From the NCBI RefSeq assembly GCF_002251735.1, contig NZ_NOXS01000029.1, positions 103,080 to 167,079 of the forward strand: DNA of 64,000 bases. Reading direction: 5' to 3'. The translations under genes were made by a program, and so were the position numbers. The notes under the pieces are model-generated. The model saw nothing but the letters and a program-made list of their open reading frames with translations, did no database searches and was not told the origin of the DNA. Below are positions 58,901-64,000 of this stretch, in pieces (the stretch's first letter is position 1; every line of letters begins with the position of its first letter). The DNA comes from Elstera cyanobacteriorum. Lineage in GTDB: Bacteria; Pseudomonadota; Alphaproteobacteria; Elsterales; Elsteraceae.

Positions 58901-60025
58901 ATGCCGTTCTTCAGACCGTCTCTGCGCGACCAAGTAGCGCGGATCGGGGCGGATATTGCCGCGCGCCTGCCCGGCGCTAATGCCGGGCTGCGCCGGTCAG
59001 TGCTGGGGGTACTGGCCCGCGTTTTCGCGGGCGCGGTCGATGGCCTCTATGGCTATCTGACCTGGCTGGCGCGCCAGATTTTTCCCGATACGGCCGAAAC
59101 CGCGTATCTCGACCGCTGGGCTGCCATCTGGGGCGTTACCCGTAAACCAGCCGCGCGGGCCTTTGGCGCGCTGCGCGTCACCGGCTTCGTCGGCGCGGTC
59201 ATTCCAGCGGGCACGGCCTGGGCCTATCAACCCGGTATTGGGGATGATGGGCAGGTGCTGCCGACCGTACTGGTGGAGGCGGTGGCGGAAGCGCAAATCC
59301 CCGCAGCGGGCTTTACCCTTGTATCGGCCCGCGCGGTGGAAGCGGGGGGTGGCGGCAGTTTGCCCGCCGATGCGCGCCTATCGCTGGTCAATGCCGTGCC
59401 GGGCGTGCTGCCCGATGCGCGGGTTGAAACCGCTTGGTCGGGCGGCGCCGATGTGGAGGATGACGAGAGCCTGCGGGAACGGCTGCTGGCGCGCATCCAG
59501 CGCCCGCCAGAAGGGGGTGCGGTTCACGATTACCTCGCCTGGGCGCTGGCAGTGCCCGGCGTTAGCCGCGCCTGGGTCTACCCGCACCGGATGGGCCTCG
59601 GCACCGTCGGCGTGGCGGTCATGTGGCAAGCGGGCGGTGGCGCGGATCGGCCAGCGACGGACGCCGAACTGCAACTGGTGTTTAACACTATCGATGACCG
59701 CCGCCCGGTGACGGCCGGGCTGTTCGTCTTTGCCCTGCGCCCCGTTGCCATCAACCTCGTGATCCGGCTCAAGCCGCCGACCCAAGCGGTGCGCGATGCG
59801 GTGCGCGCCAATCTGCTCGATCTTTTCATGCGCGAGGGGGCGCCGGGGGGCGTGCTGCTGATCTCCCACATTCGGGAAGCGATTAGCACGGCCCTGGGCG
59901 AATGGGACCATGTGGTCGATCCGCCGACCGGCCCCGGCATCGCCAACGATCAATGGGGCAACGCCGTCATGACCGACGCGACCGGCATTCCGGTTTTGGG
60001 GACGATCACATGGCTGCCCCTATAG
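58901..60025 (+). CDS. Baseplate wedge protein J, Mu gp47 type
   Basis: 374 residues. DQVARIGADIAARLPGANAG, VDGLYGYLTWLARQIFPDTA, then YLDRWAAIWGVTRKPAARAF. The J-type core has GGSLPADARLSLVNAVPGVL, VETAWSGGADVEDDESLRER, LLARIQRPPEGGAVHDYLAW, ALAVPGVSRAWVYPHRMGLG. All are standard for gp47/baseplate J proteins, which form the wedge arms. Overlaps the next gene by 16 bp. Confidence 0.93.
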   Translation: MPFFRPSLRDQVARIGADIAARLPGANAGLRRSVLGVLARVFAGAVDGLYGYLTWLARQIFPDTAETAYLDRWAAIWGVTRKPAARAFGALRVTGFVGAVIPAGTAWAYQPGIGDDGQVLPTVLVEAVAEAQIPAAGFTLVSARAVEAGGGGSLPADARLSLVNAVPGVLPDARVETAWSGGADVEDDESLRERLLARIQRPPEGGAVHDYLAWALAVPGVSRAWVYPHRMGLGTVGVAVMWQAGGGADRPATDAELQLVFNTIDDRRPVTAGLFVFALRPVAINLVIRLKPPTQAVRDAVRANLLDLFMREGAPGGVLLISHIREAISTALGEWDHVVDPPTGPGIANDQWGNAVMTDATGIPVLGTITWLPL

Positions 60026-60855
60026 TCCCGGCGCTGCCGGAAGAACTGCTGGTGCCCTGCGGCGCGACGGACGAGGAATACCGCCAAATGATGGCGGACC
60101 TGCTGCCGCTCGGCCCGGTCTGGCCCCGGCGGCGCGACAGTACCCTGCAAAAGCTGCTGCTAGCCTTCGGCGCCGAACTGGCCCGCGCCCATAATCGGGG
60201 CTGCGATCTGGCGCGGGAGGCGGTGCCGTCCGACTCGGTGGAGCTTTTGCCGGATTTGGAGCGGGTCACCGGCCTGCCGGACGAATGTGAACCGCCGGGG
60301 GAATCAACCATCGAGGCCCGCCAGCGCCGGGTAGTGGCGAAGCTCAATCACCGGGGCGGGCAGTCGATCCAGGTCTATAAAGACCTAGCGCGCGATAGCT
60401 TCGGGATCAGCCTGTGCGTGCGGGAATTCCGCCCGTTTCGGGCCGGGCCGGATCGCCCGTCGATTGATCCCGTCTATGCGCCCGGTGCTGTGAACGCGCA
60501 GAGCGCTGGGGGGGCGGCACCGACCGGCTTTGTCGTCGGGCGGCGGTTGCAGTCCGAATTCTACGGGCACGCGGGCGCGCCCCTGTCGAACAACGACTGG
60601 CGTTTCGTCTGGTCGGTCTGCCTCTGCGATCCCGCCAGCGCGCCACCCGGCGCGCAAGAAATCAAATTCAGGGCAGGGGCCAAGCCGCACCCGGCGCAAA
60701 TCGGGGCGCTGGGTCGGGCCGGAGACCCGTTGCGGATCTACGAGGATAACCTCGTTTGGCTGCTCTGCCTGATTAACCGGAACAAACCGGCGCACACGCT
60801 GCTGCTGTGGAACGTGTTGTGCCCTGACCTAATGGATAGGTTCAAAAATGCATAG
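60010..60855 (+). CDS. Tail/baseplate protein, Mu gp48 type (DUF2313/YmfQ)
   Basis: 281 residues from ATG at 60010, inside the end of the gp47-like gene; an earlier in-frame start is a shadow. EYRQMMADLLPLGPVWPRRR, then LLLAFGAELARAHNRGCDLA, SVELLPDLERVTGLPDECEP and RQRRVVAKLNHRGGQSIQVY match the YmfQ family (Mu gp48). Attaches fibres to the baseplate. Its C-terminal half (from about 150) is longer than in Mu gp48. Confidence 0.87.
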   Translation: MAAPIVPALPEELLVPCGATDEEYRQMMADLLPLGPVWPRRRDSTLQKLLLAFGAELARAHNRGCDLAREAVPSDSVELLPDLERVTGLPDECEPPGESTIEARQRRVVAKLNHRGGQSIQVYKDLARDSFGISLCVREFRPFRAGPDRPSIDPVYAPGAVNAQSAGGAAPTGFVVGRRLQSEFYGHAGAPLSNNDWRFVWSVCLCDPASAPPGAQEIKFRAGAKPHPAQIGALGRAGDPLRIYEDNLVWLLCLINRNKPAHTLLLWNVLCPDLMDRFKNA

Positions 60856-62059
60856 GATCGATGGGGAGGGGGCAACCCCGGACGGGCGGTTTACCGAGGG
60901 CAACCCATTAACAGGGGAAATCCCGACAGTCGTCACCAAGGGCTGGCTGAATGATCTGCAAGAAAATATTATGCGCTGCCTGCGCGAAGGGGGGATTCCG
61001 GCTACCAAAGGCCGCGACCTCGACCTGTGGGACGCGATCATGGCCGGGGCGACCAAGATCGTTACCGATATTCTGCAGAGTTTCGAATATGTGCAGGATG
61101 GCGGCAATGTGACCGGCACCATCAAGGGCGGCAAGTTTCGGTTAAACGCCCCCGCTGGCCCGACGATCCCCACCAGCCTTACCCCGTCCGGCGGTAATGT
61201 GACCGGCACCATCAATGTGCTGGCCGGTACCTTTACCCTGACAGCGGCGGGCGGGGGCAGCGGCGGCGGGGAAGGTCCGGCCATTCCCGATGGGATTTTG
61301 GCGATTGGCTCGGGGACCGGCCTTCGCGCTGCGCAAGGCGGCGGCAAACAGGCTTCCTGGGATAATGGCGAGCTTGGCGTTTCCGGCGTCATTAGTTGCG
61401 GCAATGGCTATATTCGCTCGTCGGTCTACGAAGGGCAGCCGCTCGCGGGATCGGGGAATGGGCTGTTCCACGCGACGATTTTCAGCGATCCCAGCCCGGA
61501 CCATAATTTCTACGTCGCGGCGTCCAATTCGGTCCCGGCCAATCCCGGCGGGGTGCGGAAATTCGCGGTCGATATGACCGGATCGATTTTTGCCAGCAAC
61601 GCCAGCATCGGCGCCGCCGACTATGCTGAATGGTTTGAAGGGCAGCCCGATATCGGCGTCGGCGTGACGGTAGTGCTGGGGGCGGAGGGGGTGCGCCGCT
61701 TCGATGCCGCCCGCGACCGCCCCAGCCATATCATCGGGGTGACCCGCCCGCGCGAAACCCGCGCGGCGTTGATCGGCAATGCCGCCGAAGCCCATTGGGC
61801 GCGGCAGTATTTGACCGACGATTTCGGGGCGCCGATCTGGGAGGAAGGGGTTACCGACGATGGCGAACCCTTCCGCCGCTGGGCGCTAAACCCGGCGTTC
61901 GACCCATCCCGCCCTTATGTCCGGCGCTCGCAGCGGGCCGAATGGTCGCTGGTCGGCCTGCTGGGGCAAATCCCGGTCCGGGCCGGACAAACGGTCAACC
62001 CGCGCTGGCGGTTGATTGGCGCGCTGTCCGACACTGTTAATCTCTATTTCGTGAGGTAA
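60848..62059 (+). CDS. Tail fibre protein with Peptidase_G2-type self-cleavage domain
   Basis: 403 residues. N-terminus (1-85: PTVVTKGWLNDLQENIMRCL) is the baseplate-binding region of short fibres. Two repeats follow (GGNVTGTIKGGKFRLNAPAG and GGNVTGTINVLAGTFTLTAA), then a Gly-rich hinge near 140. The domain ASIGAADYAEWFEGQPDIGV, VTVVLGAEGVRRFDAARDRP (about 254-300) resembles Peptidase_G2, a self-processing chaperone domain of fibres. The C-terminal part ends VNPRWRLIGALSDTVNLYFV. Expected to bind the host surface. Confidence 0.75.
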   Translation: MHRIDGEGATPDGRFTEGNPLTGEIPTVVTKGWLNDLQENIMRCLREGGIPATKGRDLDLWDAIMAGATKIVTDILQSFEYVQDGGNVTGTIKGGKFRLNAPAGPTIPTSLTPSGGNVTGTINVLAGTFTLTAAGGGSGGGEGPAIPDGILAIGSGTGLRAAQGGGKQASWDNGELGVSGVISCGNGYIRSSVYEGQPLAGSGNGLFHATIFSDPSPDHNFYVAASNSVPANPGGVRKFAVDMTGSIFASNASIGAADYAEWFEGQPDIGVGVTVVLGAEGVRRFDAARDRPSHIIGVTRPRETRAALIGNAAEAHWARQYLTDDFGAPIWEEGVTDDGEPFRRWALNPAFDPSRPYVRRSQRAEWSLVGLLGQIPVRAGQTVNPRWRLIGALSDTVNLYFVR

Positions 62060-62061
62060 TC

Positions 62062-63660
62062 ATGCCGCGTCTGGCTTTAGAGTTTGGGTCGCTGCTCAAT
62101 AATGACGGCGAGAAGCTGAAAAGTGCGTTCAGTAAAATCGACGCGATGACGGATGAGATTTATACGCTCATTGGTCTCGCTCAACCCAAAACCCCGTTTC
62201 TGACCAGCCTGCTCGGCGTAAGTTCGGCGGGGCTTTTGGCCCGCGCATCGGACGGGACGGCGGCGGTGCAGACTTTGGGCGCCACCGGGCAATCGCTGGT
62301 GGCGGCGGCATCGGCGCAGGCGGCGCGGGATGTCTTGCAACTGGGGGCGGCGGCGCTGCTGGGCACCAGCGGGGCGGGCAGTGTGGTGGTGCGGGATGCC
62401 AATGGGCAACTGCCCTACGATAGCGTCCCCAAAACCGCCTGGGTCGATGTATCCGGTAAGCCGCTGAACTTCCTGCCCTCGCCGCACACCCACCCTTGGG
62501 GCGAATTGGTTGGCGTGCCATTTGTGGTTCAGGCCCTGGCCGGGCTTGCCAGCCAGGGGCTGGTGACGCGGACAGCGGTGGGGTTGGATGTTACCCCGTC
62601 CAGCGCCTTGGGGTTGTCGCTGCTGGGCGCGGTGGATGCCCCGGCGGCGCGGGGACTGCTGAACCTGGGGGCGGCGGCACTGCTGGGCACGGCGGGGGCC
62701 GGGTCGGTGGTGACGCGCGGCGCCGATGGCACGATTGCCCCCGGCGATCTGCCCGCCATTGCGCTGAATGATACGTTCGAGGCGGGTAGTCAGGCGGCAA
62801 TGCTGGCGTTGACGGCACAAAAGGGTGACGCCTGCGTGCGCACCGACCTGAGTAAAACCTTCCTGCTGGCCGCCGATCCGGCCTCGGTGCTGGCCAACTG
62901 GAAGGAAGTGCTGGCGCCGGTCGGGTCGATTGCGTCGGTCTTCGGGCTAACCTCTTCCGCCGTATCGATCCTCGGGCTGACGGGGTTGGCCGGGTCCGTC
63001 GAGGATGCCGACGCCCTGCCGATCTATGACGCCTCTGCCGGGGCGCACGCCCGGGTCACGCGCGCGGCGCTGCTGTCGATGCTGGCGGCACCGGACGGTA
63101 AAACCGGGCTGACCGATGGGTCGGCGTCGCTGATGGTCGCCAATTCGGCGGGCACCCTGTCGAAAGTCGCGCTGTCCGATTGGATCGGCGGCCATGCCGC
63201 AAACTCCGGCCCGCTCGATACCGATTCGCTGCTGATCGGCCCGCTGGCAGGCCTGCCGAAGCGCACCACCCTGGCGCAATTGTTCAACGGGCGGACCCTG
63301 CAGAACAGCCGGCTGATTGGCGTCACGGAAACCAAGCAGGCGCGGACCGATATTTCCGGCGCGGTGACGATGGGCACCTATCAGGTCGGCAATACCTACC
63401 ATTATCGGCTGACCGGCAACGCCACCCTAACCCCGCCGACCCGCCCGACCGCCACCAATGGCGCGGTGGGGATTACGGTGATTGTCGAACAGGACGGCAC
63501 GGGCGGGCGCACCTTCGGGATCACCCCTGCGTCTGGCGAAACCATTCTATGGTCGGGCGGTAGCGCGGGGACGATCAACCCCGCCCCGAACAGCATCACC
63601 GTGTTTTCGCTGATGAGCTGGCAGGGCGCGACCGTCTGGCTGGCGAGCAAATGGATCTAG
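62062..63660 (+). CDS. Repeat-rich tail fibre protein
   Basis: 532 residues. Two copies of a module LxLGAAALLGTxGAGSVVxR (about 93-112 and 211-230) and several ALGLSLLGA/AARxLLxLG units give an extended triple-helical or beta fibre. The middle shows LPYDSVPKTAWVDVSGKPLN, FLPSPHTHPWGELVGVP, an HxH site often binding metal in fibre tips. C-terminal beta region: GNTYHYRLTGNATLTPPTRP, GAVGITVIVEQDGTGGRTFG and ends MSWQGATVWLASKWI. Likely decides host range. Confidence 0.8.
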   Translation: MPRLALEFGSLLNNDGEKLKSAFSKIDAMTDEIYTLIGLAQPKTPFLTSLLGVSSAGLLARASDGTAAVQTLGATGQSLVAAASAQAARDVLQLGAAALLGTSGAGSVVVRDANGQLPYDSVPKTAWVDVSGKPLNFLPSPHTHPWGELVGVPFVVQALAGLASQGLVTRTAVGLDVTPSSALGLSLLGAVDAPAARGLLNLGAAALLGTAGAGSVVTRGADGTIAPGDLPAIALNDTFEAGSQAAMLALTAQKGDACVRTDLSKTFLLAADPASVLANWKEVLAPVGSIASVFGLTSSAVSILGLTGLAGSVEDADALPIYDASAGAHARVTRAALLSMLAAPDGKTGLTDGSASLMVANSAGTLSKVALSDWIGGHAANSGPLDTDSLLIGPLAGLPKRTTLAQLFNGRTLQNSRLIGVTETKQARTDISGAVTMGTYQVGNTYHYRLTGNATLTPPTRPTATNGAVGITVIVEQDGTGGRTFGITPASGETILWSGGSAGTINPAPNSITVFSLMSWQGATVWLASKWI

Positions 63661-63661
63661 C

Positions 63662-64000
63662 ATGCTGATCGATTTTCGCACCCGCACGGGCGGCAGCGGT
63701 CCGCCCCTGCCGGTCTGGCGCACCGTCAATGCGCCCTCATGGGCCTATTGGCAGTGTATTGCCACCAATCGCGCGGGGCGGTGGGTGGCGATTGGCACCC
63801 TGCCGACCAATGCCAATTATACGGTTTCTGCCGTGTCCGACGATAATGGCGAGACCTGGCAATATGACGGCGCGGGGTCGCTGCTGCCCTTTGCTGGGGG
63901 TATCCATCGGCTGATTTTCAATGCCGGGCTGTTTATCGCGGTGGGGGTTTATGGCGTTGCGACCTCTCCCAACGGACGGACCTGGACGAACCAGACCGCC
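63662..64000 (+). CDS. Sialidase-like beta-propeller protein, cut by window edge
   Basis: ATG at 63662, 2 bp after the fibre stop; 113 codons remain open to the window edge. MLIDFRTRTGGSGPPLPVWR, then VSDDNGETWQYDGAG and TSPNGRTWTNQT are BNR/Asp-box-like units (SxDxGxTW) spaced about 50 residues, as in sialidase-fold propellers. A receptor-binding or receptor-degrading tail component is likely, given its position after two fibre genes. C-terminus not seen. Confidence 0.7.
   Translation, partial: MLIDFRTRTGGSGPPLPVWRTVNAPSWAYWQCIATNRAGRWVAIGTLPTNANYTVSAVSDDNGETWQYDGAGSLLPFAGGIHRLIFNAGLFIAVGVYGVATSPNGRTWTNQTA

Larger units (their letters stand above)
25287..64000. mobile_element. Prophage, lambda-like head and Mu-like contractile tail, right end outside window
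   Basis: Continuous phage gene content from integrase through early, immunity, replication and structural modules. The order is integrase, cargo, leftward early genes, immunity, rightward early/replication genes, terminase, head, tail, fibres. No host gene interrupts it. The left boundary is inferred from the tRNA-Ser-like site; the right attachment site, and any lysis genes, are not seen because the element runs off the window. Confidence 0.93.

Overview
The window looks like chromosome of a GC-rich alphaproteobacterium. A Rhodospirillales-type member is my best guess, from the thiCOSGE-F-D gene order, the GC-rich codon use and the kinds of small proteins present; the genus cannot be fixed from sequence alone. 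The left 25 kb is host DNA. The right 38.7 kb is one integrated phage that runs off the right edge.

Host part. A truncated secreted aspartyl-protease-like gene (1-514, minus) and a VapBC toxin-antitoxin pair (667-1319) precede a TPP riboswitch and a tight thiamine operon thiC-thiO-thiS-thiG-thiE-thiF-thiD (1556-7571), which ends in an orphan LivF-type ABC ATPase. Two tandem HD-GYP phosphodiesterase genes face it. Next is a probable trans-4-hydroxy-L-proline catabolic cluster: a divergent GntR/FCD regulator and YCII-like protein, a DapA-family deaminase, a FAD-dependent D-hydroxyproline dehydrogenase and a proline-racemase-family epimerase. An MFS exporter and an MgtC/DUF4010 membrane protein follow. 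The RNA-repair operon rtcBA has a -24/-12 promoter and the divergent sigma54 activator gene rtcR. The region closes with a single-chain type ISP/IIG restriction-modification gene beside a 21-codon relic of another methyltransferase, a small conserved hypothetical gene, and a GIY-YIG gene broken by an amber codon.

Prophage (about 25287 to beyond 64000). The left edge carries a short match to the 3' end of a tRNA-Ser gene, followed by a P4-type tyrosine integrase. Two AT-rich cargo genes (AAA ATPase plus TOPRIM/DUF4435-like protein) form an OLD/PARIS-like pair, a candidate anti-phage system. A leftward early operon (29442-33247) and a rightward early operon (36069-41378) flank a lambda-like immunity region. 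That region has a LexA/CI-type repressor and five copies of the operator GCGGC-N6-GCCGC. Two of these sit exactly between the -35 and -10 boxes of the leftward and rightward promoters. A WYL/TerB-like membrane protein and an AT-rich deoxyribosyltransferase/TIR-like protein occupy the position next to the repressor. The rightward operon includes an orphan adenine methylase, an inward-facing HigBA-like toxin-antitoxin pair with twin operators, and a DnaA-domain replication protein whose gene contains iterons and a long hairpin, probably the origin.

Late genes (41608 on) are a mosaic. The head genes are lambda-like: Nu1/GpA terminase, gpW, portal, S49 protease with nested scaffold, gpD and gpE. 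The tail is Mu-like and contractile: sheath, tube, frameshifted chaperone, tape measure, gpN, gpP, gp45-gp48. It is followed by a Peptidase_G2-containing fibre protein, a repeat-rich fibre and a truncated last gene. The phage would therefore be a myovirus. All functions are inferred from reading translated sequence and motifs; no database search was run.
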